A stretch of DNA of 64,000 nucleotides, taken from positions 4,522,997-4,586,996 of the forward strand of contig CM043964.1 in NCBI GenBank assembly GCA_014529385.2, given 5' to 3'. Positions 35,248 through 47,758 of the stretch are shown here, piece after piece. A model generated the notes under the pieces. The model ran no database searches, was not told the DNA's origin, and saw only the letters and a list, made by a program, of their open reading frames with translations. Position numbers and translations under genes: made by a program. Position 1 is the first letter of the stretch, and every line of letters begins with the position of its first letter. This DNA is from Adiantum capillus-veneris (lineage: Eukaryota > Streptophyta > Polypodiopsida > Polypodiales > Pteridaceae).

Positions 35248-38200
35248 AGAAGCATTTCTGTCCTCCAAAACACAAGTGGTAGTATCTTCATAAGAACACT
35301 GATGTTTTCCATATTGGCATCCCATATGCGAGCCAATTGTCCATATGACTATACTTGGTGCAATGAGGAGGTTCAATGAAACCAAGAGCAACATCTTGAT
35401 TTTCAACATTGTTGTTCGTTTGCAACCACGTGTAGCTAAACGGTAACTCAATGTATAACTCACTTGAGTACTTTAAAGGAGTAACCACAACGAAGAGACA
35501 TAACCAGCTTGTAGACTTTCTGAAGGTACTGGAACAATGCAAGAAAACCTTGGCACAAGTGTTCATGAAGTTGTGAGCCAGATTTCCAACTCGCGTGAGT
35601 ACCTTGAAAAGTGCATAGCTACAACGAGATAGAATAGGGAGAGTCCTCATGTCAGACTTCTGAACATTTTGGAAGACACAAAACTACATGTTCACCCCTA
35701 ACATAGGCTACATGCCAACATATTTTGTCAGCACACCTACTAAGTCCTTGACTTATGAAAGTATTGAAACGATATCCAACCCCACCACAATAGGTGTTCA
35801 AAGTTGAAAACCTAACCAAAGCAAATTCTAGAATAGGGAGAGAATCGCCCTTCAGAATGCATTGTGCTAACATATGTGCGTAGTAGATCCTTTAGCAAAG
35901 AATATGTGTAAGGTTCCCATTCAACACGCGATCAATAGCAGCAGTAAGAGTGAGGTACTTTTCCCCAACCACTTACAGGCAGTCGTCCCAGATGACTGGT
36001 AAACGGGTTTCGCTATATAGTACAACCTTGTTGAGGAAGGAACAATTTCCTGAAGAACCATCTTGGTTATCTTGGAAGATCCACAAGCACTTAAAACGAG
36101 CCATGACCTCTATTGGTGATTGGTAGACCCAAAGGATCTCATAGATGTACTGCACATAGAGTGAAAAAATGCTTTAAAGCAATCACTGATGGGATGAATA
36201 TGCATGCCACCCCAAATCAGCCTTTGCTAAATACTAGGGCCCATAACACCTAGTGTGCATGAATTTAGCAAAAAATAGATCCGAACCTGTATATCCATAG
36301 TCATTATTGCCAATACTTATGGAAAATGTGATGCTCGTAGCACACATTAAAGAGGAATGTAAATAAATCTTTTGTTGTTCGCTACAATCATTTGCAAGAC
36401 TTGCTGAAATGTTTGAACCATAATAGAAGGTGAAACATTAATCACTTCTAGGGACAAACAATGAAACTTTTTCATTAACAACTCAAGGCCTTGCTATATG
36501 TATAAACAACCATCTGTAATGTTGTTTAGTAGTACTTGTACATGAACAAGTCATTCTACGTATCCGACAATTTCTGGCCACTGAAATTGTTCTTGATATG
36601 TTGTGCTAAAAAAGGTATAGAAAACAGATTTGATCAGCACCTAGGAGCTTTGTCGTGACACATACTTGAATTAGGGGGCGCCAGTGCCAGACCTAGAGAC
36701 TCATATTCTCCACATGTGAAATATGTCTCATATGAGAATGTTTGAAATAAGAACATCCTTCAAGTACAAGATGTACTTGTGCATGGAGGTAACTGCAAAC
36801 ACTCTACGACGGGAGTAAGAGGGACACTCATTAGCCTTGCTCCACACTGCCTAGACCAAACTCTGTGAGTTCCTAGACCATGTTGCATCCCATGTGACAA
36901 CATATGCCAAATAAACCCTACAAGTGGGTCTATAACCGCATCATGCAGGAACTTATGTTGGACACTACAGCCCAAACTGCTTGGCTCTTAGATGACCGTG
37001 TCATTTCTCTTAAGAGAAAAAATGGATGAAAACATAGTTCATGCATTCTACATGAAAAATCAAAACAAAAGAAACAAAACCAAAACAAATGCGTACTTGT
37101 AGGTTAAACAGTGTGTTCACATCCAAAGTGAAGAGCACCTACCCAATTTTCCCGCTTGCAAAGGCCTGGGAACACACAGTGAAATGCAAGTAATATTGCA
37201 TAGATAACCTTGAGGGTTGATTTTGTAATCCAAATCCCGTGGTGAAACTTCGTAGAAAAACTATTCTACTAGCAGCCGGCCCTTGGCCTATGCCCATGAT
37301 CCCCCTTGGGTTGGCCCATGGCAGGCCCGTGGCAGTACATTCCGTTGGAAATCGAAACTTTTTCACTACCCCGTGGGAGGTTGTGGACTTCTTTCCTTGA
37401 AAATGCAAGGGGGAAGGGTCCAACAATCGACCATCAGCCCTACCAAGTGATTTAGTAATCACGAGCTGGGTCTTACCCCAAAACTGTACTCATATAGGCA
37501 CTCTTAGTGCTAATAGGAGCTCCACTAAAATTGGAGTTGTATGCACAACTAGAGATTTTTCACACCCAAAATCCATAATCTGAGGTTTTTGTGAGCAGTG
37601 GTGCAGTATGAAATATTGGCTTCATCCATACACCTTGGTAGAGACAAGCTCTTACGAGTTTAAGACGTTCAAAAACTCAACTTGACTGTCACACGTGAAG
37701 TGTGGAGTGCAAAAATAATGTCCAAAAAATCACTAATGGCAAGACTCTTGCTTGTCCATTTACAAAGACATGGTAAATGTGGCTCGTAGCCCTTCCTGTT
37801 GGCTCATAGCTGGTCCTGTTATTACTGTATTATGATAGAAAGAGTTTAATAAAATTGTGTCTAGTTTCACCTTTCTCGCATAGAAGTTGGAGAGAGAGAA
37901 AGAGAGAATGCTGGGCTGAGGAAATCCCCTTAGTCAAATGTGTTGTATAAGTTTTTAAAATGCTTGGGGGGCAGACCATGTCTATGTCTTAGCTTATCAT
38001 ATAAGCGGACAATAGTGTGTTTGTACACGCTCTCGAAGAGAGAGGGACCATAAATCACATTGTGACTCACATCTTGTGTATGTGATCGTGATTGTAACAA
38101 GGTAACTGAAAACATGGCACGTTGCCTGTGAATAACATATAAAAGGTTTTAAGATCTCAGTTACGTATCTTCTCCTTGACAGAGTATTTAGAGTTATAGC

Positions 38201-39912
38201 GGAAGTGTATGCAAGGATGGTTATTGTACGGCCATCGTACTAGTATGCCATGCATACAAAGCAAAATAGAGAATAATAAGACCTTGGCTTCCATGATAGC
38301 TTCAACCATGTGAGCCATTGGTATACCTACCGTGCATGATTACACTAGAATGGATATATCACAGTGCGGCATTGCCTATGAGCTTATATCCACGTAGTTC
38401 TTAAGATGTGTGCCATTATTGTTGATCTAAAGTCAATTGATAATACCTTTGTACACATAAGAAGCCACGCTGGCATGAAGAAAGGAAAAGCACTTTGCTT
38501 AATACAATGGCTTCTTATGGAGTCTGCCCAAGCACTTTGCTTTGCACAGCAAAGAGATCTTTTCAAAAATGAAAGGTAAAACGTAGACAAAAACAAACAT
38601 AACTAGAAATTGACTAACTTTGTCGCCCACTTGTGGCCAGGTTTTTTGGTAATTTTCTTGAATCTGGCTCATAGCCATATGTACTACCCGAGTCAATTAG
38701 CGTATGTAGCATAGACATCATCATGGGATGTAAAAACCTGCAGTCTCATTGAAAGGTGAGATGTAGCACAACCTTAGTGCTCATAGATAACAAGTGCTCT
38801 AGGTGACACCAAAATGGCGACAAAAAAAGAATCGACCGTGTTGAACTGTCAGAGAGAATCGGCCTTGCCGAACCATGTAACTTATTTTATCTCAACCGTC
38901 AAACTCTACTTAACCAAAGCAACATTTGCTTTGCCAGCTAGCATTGTAGAGAATTGTATCTGCTGGCACATTGGCAAGTGACAATAGATGTGAAGTGTAT
39001 ATGCATCCAATGCATACACCAATATGGAGCTTTTCTCTTGAAGGCCTTTCTTTTTTTCCCTTCCAAGAGAGACTGCTCAACAAAGACATATGTGGATCCT
39101 GAAAATGCAAGGTGTCTTCCTGAGCGAGGCCATAATCACCATGGTTAGGTTCATGTGGAGTCATACTCCCTAGTCAAAACTGGAGATAAATACTTGGTCA
39201 TACAGAGCGGTACTTTCAACTGATGACCCGGGCATTTTTGAGACATGTACACCCATATATTACCTTGTATGTATACTCGAAGTCGAGACCGATTTACCTC
39301 GTCTGTGTTCGACCTTGCTCAATCAAAAATCAGTAACAATTTCAAAGAGAAGCCATACCTGTGTTGTCGAATATCCATTGATGATTATCTTTGTATCATG
39401 TTGAATCACGTAAAGTACGTTTGCTAATTACTTCAACCCCCAAAAATATACCAAGCCGTTGGTTGTCTCCGTGGATAGTTGTTCGTCGCTTTGAGAAGCG
39501 ACCGTTTGTGTTGATTCCCTTTGCATGCCAAGGTTGCAAGCCGTGCCGACTATATTTGTTGTCGAGAAAATCATACAACTTATGCATGCACGATATGTTG
39601 CTGCAACTTCCCCTTGCGGATGTCCTTGGCCATGCGACTTTGCGCGGCAGCAGAATGTCCTGCTATCCCCTTGCTGTTGTCCTTGCCCATGGCCCTTTGA
39701 TACGGTTTTGCCTGGCTAATATGTCATGTGATAGGCCGTTTGGGTGGCCCTTGGGCACCCTAGGGCGCCGCATAGTGGGAAAATTGGGAATAAAAAAAAA
39801 TTAAAAAAAATTGAACTTGGCGATGGCAGCAAGCTCTCGTCTGCATTGGGAGGAAACCAGAGAGGACGCATGCAGAGGGCCGTGTCAAGGCCTACTGCTG
39901 TGACAAACTGTC
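35248..39912 (-). other. Interior of the minus-strand non-coding element
   Basis: About 4.7 kb. The longest frames are 107-120 codons and match no retroviral or host domain that I can recognise. The nested Copia begins at 39913; the rest of the interior resumes at 45438. Confidence 0.6.
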
Positions 39913-40130
39913 TGTTGGGATTAAAGCTCAAGTGGCCTCTTATACGGATATGGCCAGCCGCCCGCCTAACTCACTTATCATTAACTCTTTGTATATACTC
40001 ACATATACTTTTGTGGATAATAAGGTTTTTGGAGATAACCCTTCAAACGGATTCTCTGCGTATTGTGTAAGCTCTCTGTGTATCTCTGTGTGTGTGTGAG
40101 AGTCGATCCATGCTCCGCTCCGCGACTTCT
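39913..40130 (+). repeat. Copia 5' LTR
   Basis: About 218 bp; the exact 3' end is uncertain by a base because the copies end ...ACTTCTA and ...ACTTCTT. It includes a short GTGTGTGAGAG tract. Confidence 0.85.
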
Positions 40131-40131
40131 A

Positions 40132-40144
40132 TTGGTATCAGAGC
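40132..40144 (+). promoter_or_regulatory. Primer-binding site (tRNA-iMet type)
   Basis: TTGGTATCAGAGC one base after the LTR. Confidence 0.88.
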
Positions 40145-41194
40145 CAAGTTCAGTGCATATTTGCATAATCGCACGCGCGCGCACTTTTCAGGCAGATTCT
40201 GGATCCGGAGCTCAAAAATTCACACTCGGCGTTCCAGGAGCGTTTCCAGCAGGTGACCTATGGTTTTACCCCCTTTTTGAAGCCTTTTATGCCCTCAGAA
40301 TTTCGTTCTGAGCACTACAGCAGAAGATAGATTTCAGCCGCAAAGAAATCCGTCTTGTGTAGATTGGCAAGCAGGAGGTGGTCGCCATGGATATTGGCAT
40401 TGACATACATCACTCATTTGTCTTCAAAGCATCATCTATAGACCAGGTACACATATATATCATCAGATATATATATTGCAGTCTGCATTGCTACTTCTTG
40501 TGGTTGCCAGGTTCAAGGGGAGGTGTGGCCATACAACGGCTTGACACCACTGGCATGTATTGCAGATTGATGAACTGTGATTGTGGGTCTGCTAGTTGTG
40601 AGTCACGCTAGCAGACAGACTACCACAGTGGTCATAGGACAGTGATTGGTCTATTGTAGGATGTATGCTAGTTCATGGCAGTTTTCTGAGCCATCTATGA
40701 GGGTCGTGTGTGAGGTTTTTTGAAGCCACGCACTAGGGGCTGGGTTACCCAATGTGAGGTGGATTAGGTTGCTGGAGTTCCCCTCTACATGCATCCTCTT
40801 CGGCGACTTTTATCCCATAGGATATATGAATTTGTTTAGACACTGGATTGCATCTTATGCGTCAGGCCGTTGAGGCATTATTCAGGGTTCAGTCTTGAGA
40901 CAGATACAGGATCTGTCATCGCCCAGACAGGAGACAGTGTATGCTTACAGGACATCATATCACAGAGATTTTTAGATTTGTCACTGGTCATCTATTTATG
41001 ATTGTTTTTGAGCTATCTTTTGGTTCCCAGAGCTCAGTTTACAGGGGAGACTCTGTCAAAATTTTTCCAAAATACTGACAGTTCCTGAGGAAAGGTGTTC
41101 AACTTGTTGTTTACAGCGTGTTTACTGTGTACATAGGCCAGTTTATAGGGGAAACTCTGCCGGATTCTTCCCAGAAGTAAACACTTTGGCAGAT
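40145..41194 (+). other. Copia untranslated leader
   Basis: About 1 kb with no long frame. Two imperfect copies of a GTTTA-AGGGGA-ACTCTG phrase lie near 41036 and 41139. Confidence 0.6.
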
Positions 41195-42282
41195 ATGGCA
41201 TCTTCTCAAAGTAAGACTCTTTACAACATAAAGAAGCTGGATGGCAAAAACTTTCCATTCTGGAAGAAGCAAATTTGGCAGGTTTTGGTGCAGAAAAAAC
41301 AAGTGAAGCCACTGAAGCTCAAAGGGGAGAGACCAGAAGGTATGGCTGAAGATGAGTGGGAAGATCCTGATGAGTTAGCTTATTCCACAATCATGCTGAC
41401 ACTGGCAAAAAAAATTTACTTCAATGTAGTAGAAGAGACTATAGCGTATGGCGTATGGCAAAAGCTATGTGGTATGTACGAGAAACAAAGTGCTGCTTCT
41501 CAGATTTACTGGCTCAAGAAATTGGTGGATTTGAAGATGAAGGAAGGGACAGCCATGTCAAATCATCTCAATGAATTTCACACAATTTTCAGCCAGTTAA
41601 CAGCACAGGAGATAGTCTTTCCAAATTCAGTGAAGGCTATGTTTCTCTTAATCACTTTGCCAGACAGTTGGGATACTTTTCGTACATCGTTAAGTAATTA
41701 TGTCGCGCCAGAAGGTATTACAAGTGCCAATGTAGAAGGTAGCTTGCTCATAGAGGAAGTGAACAGGAGAACATTGACAAAGGCAAAGGCAATAGTGCTT
41801 TGGTCGTTCGAGGAAGACAACAGTCTAAAGAGAAGAAGGGTAAGAAGGCACAAAACTAAAGTAAGTCTCCTGATTCTAAGTCAAAGGATGACATAGAATG
41901 CTACCATTGTGGCAAGAAGGGTCACATGAAGAGAGACTGTACGAAGTGGAAACAAGAAAAAGGCAAAACAAAGAGTTCTGAGCAAGATGATAAGAAGAGT
42001 TCAGTGAAGATTGAAGAGGTGAATGTCACACAATCTGGTTCAGACAATGATTTTGGTATAGCAGCTGGTGACATCTTCCTCATAAGAAATTTTGATTGTG
42101 TTTTCTTGACTGCAGAGGATGGACATGCAGATGATTGGATTATGGACTCAGGGGAATCTTTACATGTTTCTCCGCACAAAGAGTGGTTTACATCATATGT
42201 GGCTACTAAATATTATGTCAGACTTGGAAATGAGCAGGTTTGTGACATACTTGGAGTGGGAGATGTGCAGTTGAAGTTTTAG
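41195..42282 (+). pseudogene. Copia gag and start of protease
   Basis: The ATG at 41195 starts a UBN2-like Copia gag with the F-W-K-K-Q-I-W motif. A one-base shift near 41790-41810 moves coding to the frame of the CX2CX4HX4C knuckle (41899-41940). Protease follows with D-S-G at 42145-42153, where the next residue is Glu instead of the usual Ala. TAG at 42280 interrupts the same frame where Gln would fit. Confidence 0.85.
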
Positions 42283-43480
42283 AATGGCTCTTCTTTATGG
42301 CTCAAGAATGTCAGACATGTTCCAGCAATCCGAAAGAGCTTGATCAGTACAGGGAAGTTGGATGATACGGGTTATGTGACAGTTTTTGGGAACAGAGCTT
42401 GGAAGATCTCCAAAGGCTCGATGACTGTAGCACATGGCAGCAAGTCAGGAAATCTGTACACTTTACATGTTTTAGAGGTTAAAAACCATGTAATTAATGT
42501 GATTGAGCAGCCAAGTGTGTCACTATGGCATCGTAGGCTGGGACATATGTCAAAAAGAGGAATGGAAATACTTTCTCATTATGGTTATTTGCCTGGTTTT
42601 TCATTTCAAGATTTCGAGTTTTGTGAGCATTGTGTTTATGGCAAGCAAACACAGGAACCGCACAGATCAAAGAGGAATCGTAGGGACGAACGGTTAGCTC
42701 TTGTGCACAGTGATCTATGCAGACCAATGCCTAGTTTGTCACTAGGGGAAGCAACGTACTTTTGTACATTCATAGATGACTATTCTTGCAGAGTATGGGT
42801 TTACTTCTTGAAGCACAAGGATGAGGTGCTCAAGGTCTTTAAGACATTCTTGCAGCTTGTGGAGAATCAGAGTGGTCAGAATCTGAAGTGCTTGAGAACT
42901 GACAACGGTGGAGAGTATGTTTCCAAAGCTTTTCAAGACTTTTGTGAAGCAAAAGGGATAAAGCGGGAACTTACTGCACCATACAATCCTTCACAAAAGG
43001 GAGTTGCACAACGTATGAATAGGACCATACAAGAGAAGGTCAGAAGCATGTTGTCAAATGTTGAGTTGCCTGATGGATTTTGGGCAGAAGTAGTGGCTAC
43101 AACAATCCATTTGATCAACAGGTCTCCTAGTAGGGTTCTGGATAAGAGTGCAGTGGCCGAGATGCTATGGAGAAGCAAGGCACCTTTGTATAAGCATCTC
43201 AGAGTCTTTGGTTGTGAAGCTTATAGCCATATTCCTAAGGAGTTCAGGAATAAGCTAGAACCAAAGAGCAAGAAGTGTATATTTCTTGGCTACGGAGAAT
43301 CGGGCGAGATGGGTTACTGGATTTGGGATCCTGAGTCCATAAAACTTATTCGTAGCAATGATGTGCATTTCAATGAAGCCAAGTTTCATGCTAAGCCAGA
43401 GAAGACAGAGGAGATCAAAAGAGTTGTCTTCATGGAAGACGGACCTAGTGCTAGCACATCAAGATAGCATGGTCGGGCTC
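42283..43480 (+). pseudogene. Copia integrase
   Basis: The GAG-pre-integrase H-H-C-C finger (W-H-R-R-L-G-H ... F-C-E-H-C-V-Y-G-K) is followed by the core with Asp in V-H-S-D-L, Asp in R-T-D-N-G-G-E-Y and, at the place of the catalytic Glu, Gln in K-G-V-A-Q-R-M-N, where active Copia integrases have Glu. The 375-codon open frame ends at 43467. Confidence 0.88.
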
Positions 43481-45137
43481 AGGAATAGACTATAGTGGCT
43501 AGAGAGGCAGAATCAGTTGTGGTGAGACGTTCTGAGCGTGTCTCCAAACCAGTGTCTCCAAACCACCTGATCCTTATGTGCCATATCTAAATTATGTCAT
43601 GCTCACAGATTCCGGAGAACCATCTTGTTACAAGGAAGCATTACAAGTGGTTGACTCGAAAAAATGGCAGTTGGCCATGCAGTCTTAGAGATGACAGCTC
43701 TGCATAAAAACCAGACATGGAAGCTAGTTAAATTACCACAGGGCAAAAAGGCTCTACCTTGTAAATGGGTTTATAGGTATAAGATCACCGCTCATGATAG
43801 TCAACCGAAGTACATAGCAAGGCTTGTTGCCAAGGGCTTTAAGCAAGAACAAGGCATTGAATTTGATGAAGTCTTCTCTCCAGTGGTCAAGATGACTACA
43901 TTGAGATGCTTTCTTGCATTGGTTGCCATATTGGATTTGGTGTTGCACCAAATGGATGTCAAGACAGCGTTCTTGCATGGTGATTTAGATGTGGAAATTT
44001 ACATGCAGTAGCCAGAAGGGTTTGTTGAGAAAGGCAAGGAAGATTTGGTATGCCAGTTGTTAAAGAGTCTTTATGGCTTAAAACAATCACCGAGGGCATG
44101 GTACCATAAGTTCCACCACTTTATGCTTTCTCAAGGCTACAAACGTAGTGAGTTCGATCATTGTCTATATACAAATAAGGCTAAGGATAGCAATTGGCTG
44201 ATCCTTATTTTGTATGTGGATGACATGTTGATTGCTGGCAAACACTCGAAAGAAATTTCATCTTTGAAGTCAAAGATGGCAAAATCGTATGACATGAAAG
44301 ACATGGGTGAGGCAAGTCATATACTTGGTATGCGCATTGAGAGAGATAGATCAAAGAAGCTGATTTGGTTATCTCAAACAGAGTATATTGACAAGGTTTT
44401 GCAACGTTTCAATATGGAGAAGTGAAAGGCATTGAGTGTTCCATTGCCACCATATGTGAAACTTAGCAAACAAGATTGCCCTGTGTTTGAGGAAGAAAAG
44501 GCTGAAATGGATAAGATTCCATATGCGTCTGCAGTGGGTAGTTTGATGTATGCAATGATTGCTACACGTCCGGATATTGCATTTGCAGTGGGAGTGGTTA
44601 GCAGATATATGTCAAATCCCGGAAAGAAACATTGGGAGGCAGTGAAAGGTATCATGAGATACTTAAAACATACAAAGAGTATGCGCATATGATGACTCAG
44701 ATTATGCAGGAGACTTGGATAAGAGGAGATCTACATCAGGCTATGTCTTTACATTGGCTGGAGGTGCCATATCATGGCGATCTTGATTACAAGATTGTGT
44801 TACGCAGTCTACTACAGAAGCTGAGTATGTTGCAGCAAATGAGGCATGCAAAGAAGCTATTTGGCTTGGTAGATTGGTAGTAGAATTGGGAATCAAAGTA
44901 GATATGCCAAAGTTATATTGTGATAGTCAAAGTGCTATACAATTGGCAAAGAATCCAGTGTTCCATTCGACGACTAAGCATATTGATGTGAAATATCACT
45001 TCATTAGGGAAGTACTTGAAGACAAGCAGATACAACTGTTGAAGATCCACACCAAGGACAATCCTGCTGATCTACTCACAAAAGGACTTCCAAGAGAGGG
45101 CTTTGTGCATTGTCGTGAGTTATTGGGCATTAGATAG
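43481..45137 (+). pseudogene. Copia reverse transcriptase and RNase H
   Basis: After frameshifts near 43550-43660 the RT reads K-W-V-Y-R-Y-K, L-V-A-K-G-F, and after a TAG at 44009 (Gln expected) S-L-Y-G-L-K-Q-S and the catalytic Y-V-D-D-M (about 44213-44227). A TGA near 44423 and a shift near 44690 separate RNase H, whose D-S-Q-S-A-I motif lies at 44920-44940 and whose end is at 45137. Confidence 0.85.
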
Positions 45138-45221
45138 ATGGAAGCCATGTATATCTTTGTACATTTATGTTCATAGATTTACAGTTACTTAAAGTGCCAC
45201 ATTGGACTTTAAGTGGGAGGT

Positions 45222-45437
45222 TGTTGGGATTAAAGCCCAAGTGGCCTCTTATACGGATATGGCCGGCCGCCCGCCTAACTCACTTATCACTAACTCTTTG
45301 TATATACTCACATATACTTTTGTGGATAATAAGGTTTTGGGAGATAACCCTTCAAACGGATTCTCTGCGTACTGTGTAAGGTCTCTGTGTATCTTTGTGT
45401 GTGTATGAGTCGATCCACGCTCCGCTCCGCAACTTCT
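45222..45437 (+). repeat. Copia 3' LTR
   Basis: About 216 bp, preceded by AAGTGGGAGGT and followed by TTGTC, the probable target duplicate. Confidence 0.85.
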
Positions 45438-45601
45438 TTGTCCTCCTTGGCCCATGGTGAAATCAGCAAGCCTAACATAGCCCGGTTTTGAGCAGGTCGA
45501 AGCCGCCCGCCTCTCGAGTCACGCAAGCGGCCATTCCCGTGTCCTCTCGGCCATGAGAAGCCCCACCTTGGAGAACTCGTCATCAAGCTTCCCATGACCT
45601 A

Positions 45602-45650
<49 letters not shown>

Positions 45651-45713
45651 ACATGCAGCACCTTGCCTTCCTCCCTCCTCCATAGCTCTCCCCTTTCCTG
45701 ACTTTGATACCAG
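45438..45713 (-). other. Primer-side interior of the minus-strand non-coding element
   Basis: Holds a (GA)n tract at 45603-45650 and, at its right edge, the primer site in minus orientation. No coding content. Confidence 0.6.
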
Positions 45714-45877
45714 TGAAAGGCCTAGGAGACTGTGATACAGGATCCACCACCCTACCACACTATGTATAGATCGGCTCCTAGCCCTAGCCATAATATGGAT
45801 CCCCAGTCCACACTGGTCCAATCCGAGCCCCTAGCTCAGGTCCCTAACCCCCTAGGATTAGGATCCTTGTCCTTACA
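45714..45877 (-). repeat. 5' LTR of the minus-strand non-coding element
   Basis: 164 bp; same length as the left copy but about 16 differences by eye. The adjacent TGGTATCAAAGTC on the minus strand is an initiator-tRNA-like primer site with changes. Confidence 0.85.
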
Positions 45878-47758
45878 GTGTCTATGTTAAATTACTTCAT
45901 TTTTCCAAAGAGAAGAATGCCCCCTACTGAAATTACGTTGTTGTGCCGTGGCACGTGCATAGTGGAAACGGAAGCTAAGCCCTACAATATTATGGATTTT
46001 ATGTGTATAACTTAAGTGTGCATAAGTATATGCATTTTCTATTTAGCTTGCAAAAGGCTAGTCAAAGTCTGATGTGTCACTCTTGTTGGGAATGGGCTTC
46101 GATCCCGGGCTTCTTTGTGAACCTCTTCTTGGAGCCATGATGAAATGAGCCTATAAAACATACCTCCTATCTACTAGGCATCCTAGGTGGCATATGACAT
46201 GTGTAGCATGGCCAAAAGTGGCCTTAGTCATAGTATACCCCATGAGGTGTCATTCTACACATAGTAGGTGCACTTTGGAGTGATTATGGACCTAGAAAAA
46301 TCCCTTAGAAAAGTGGTTACGAGTTTGTTTGATGTCATCCATGACGTATGCCAAGCTCTTTCTCATTTTTTTATGAAGCTACTTTATGCACATGTTCCCA
46401 CCATAGCTCAAAAACTCTTGGAGGCTTAACCCTTGACATGTGGCAGCAAGGAGAAGATATTTGGAGAACGATCTAGAAGAACCTCTAGGTATTTCTTGAA
46501 GAGAAAGATCTAGAAACATTGAAGATAATTTTAAGATATTTTGAAAAGAGAGATACGTGTCACACAAATCCCTTGGATATTTCTAAGAAAATATCTTCTT
46601 CAAGGGGCAACTTCACCTATAAATAGAGCCTCTTGCCCCTCACTTGGGCATCAAGAAAACCATCAAGCAATCAAGCGCTCAAGCAATCCCCACAATCAAG
46701 CCACTCTATCAAGCCATCACCCAACCTCCTAGCCATCGCCTTGAGTGAAACTTTCTCTCAATTTCAGCCCAACACATCTTGATCTTGCTACTTCATGCAT
46801 CAAGCCTTCTATCTCCTCACTTGTAATACTCATACACTCTATGTAACCTTCTTTCATCAATAAAGACGCATTGTTGGTGGCTCGCAAATGGTGTTGGGTA
46901 ATACTACTCATCTTCTACTTCATCAAGCTGGCTACAAGACCACAAAGTCTTGAGGTGTGCTTCACTTCTTTGGCTTGAGCTTTTGTGGGTCTTTGTGTAT
47001 TGGTTGTCTCTCTTATTTCTTTCCTCCATTGTTTGACAGCTTTCTAAACTTTCTTAGATGAATAATCCCAATGGTGTAACCTTCAACCCTTTCACTTTGT
47101 GCAAAATATTAGGAGTAATGTTTGTATTAGCCATAAAATCCACTTACAACAGAGAATTGTGTTACTCTTTGGGCCGGAAAAACTGCGAAAAAATCTTCTT
47201 TCTCCACGTCCTCTTATTTTGCCACTACTAGACTACTCTAATTCTTTTCATGTGCACATATTTATTCTCCTCTAGGAGTTGAGTCTTGCTTTCTTAATAT
47301 TACTATGAACCAAGAAGACTTGTACACAAGACTCACTCCTATCATTATGCAAAACATCTACATCTTTGTAAGCACTAAGTTACAGTTTCAAAGAACCATT
47401 TGTAGTCTATTTGGAGCACAACGACTTGCTGCTATAAAGGCATCAGTGAACCCTTTCATCTTACTTTTGATTAGATATGATCAAAGAATTGAGGTTTTCA
47501 TCTTTTTTTTGTTTTGAGGCTTTCACGTGTGCGTATGTGTGTGTCTGTGTGTAAGATTCCAATGGCTACACACAATGTATTTGGTACAAACACTAAGCTT
47601 GCTTAAGTGAAAGCCTTCACAGTCTCCCCCACAAACCCTCACAGTTAGAGGCCTGACGCCTTCCTGGAAAGATTGCCAACTATTTGACACACTTTTTGGT
47701 GAACCCGATGTGAAGTTTGTCAGGGTGAGTTAGTGGACATCTGCAAGTTACTTCAACC
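45878..47758 (+). mobile_element. Probable LTR and leader of a plus-strand Gypsy fragment
   Basis: No second copy exists in the window, so boundaries are unknown. TATAAATA at 46618-46625 and AATAAA at 46859-46864 have the spacing of an LTR promoter and poly(A) signal. TTGGTGAACCCGATGTG near 47695 has primer-site form and is followed by a gag start. Serial CAATCAAG motifs occur at 46660-46715. Confidence 0.45.
46618..46625 (+). promoter_or_regulatory. TATA box of the Gypsy fragment
   Basis: TATAAATA followed by AGAGCC, in a GC-richer context about 240 bp before an AATAAA. A pararetroviral promoter was considered because of similar architecture, but the downstream gag is Gypsy type. Confidence 0.5.

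Larger units (their letters stand above)
39913..45437 (+). mobile_element. Copia retrotransposon nested in the non-coding element
   Basis: LTRs at 39913-40130 and 45222-45437 start TGTTGGGATTAAAG. A TTGGTATCAGAGCC primer site follows the first, and AAGTGGGAGG precedes the second. CTGTC (39908-39912) and TTGTC (45438-45442) fit a target duplication with one change. Gag, zinc knuckle, protease, integrase, RT and RNase H are in Copia order (integrase before RT). Frameshifts and stops break all of them. About ten LTR differences make it younger than its host element. Confidence 0.9.
35069..45877 (-). mobile_element. Minus-strand non-coding LTR element (LARD-like) hosting a nested Copia
   Basis: Two 164-bp LTRs (35069-35232, 45714-45877) are direct repeats. 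Read on the minus strand they start TGTCAGG/TGTAAGG and end TTCA. A primer site TGGTATCAAAGTC lies beside the right one (about 45700-45712) and a purine tract CCAAGGGGGGAGTAA beside the left one (35233-35247), which fixes the orientation. GTGTT (35064-35068) and GTGTC (45878-45882) fit a target duplication with one change. Excluding the Copia, the interior is about 5 kb and has no retroviral domain. About 16 LTR differences make it one of the oldest insertions here. Confidence 0.85.

Noticed and set aside
39391-39804. 137-codon frame before the nested Copia as a gene of the minus-strand element
   Set aside because: It is on the opposite strand to the element, overlaps other frames and shows no recognisable domain.
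46618-46864. Endogenous pararetrovirus promoter
   Set aside because: TATA and AATAAA spacing is compatible, but the following gag is Ty3/Gypsy type and no movement protein or other caulimovirid domain is seen.
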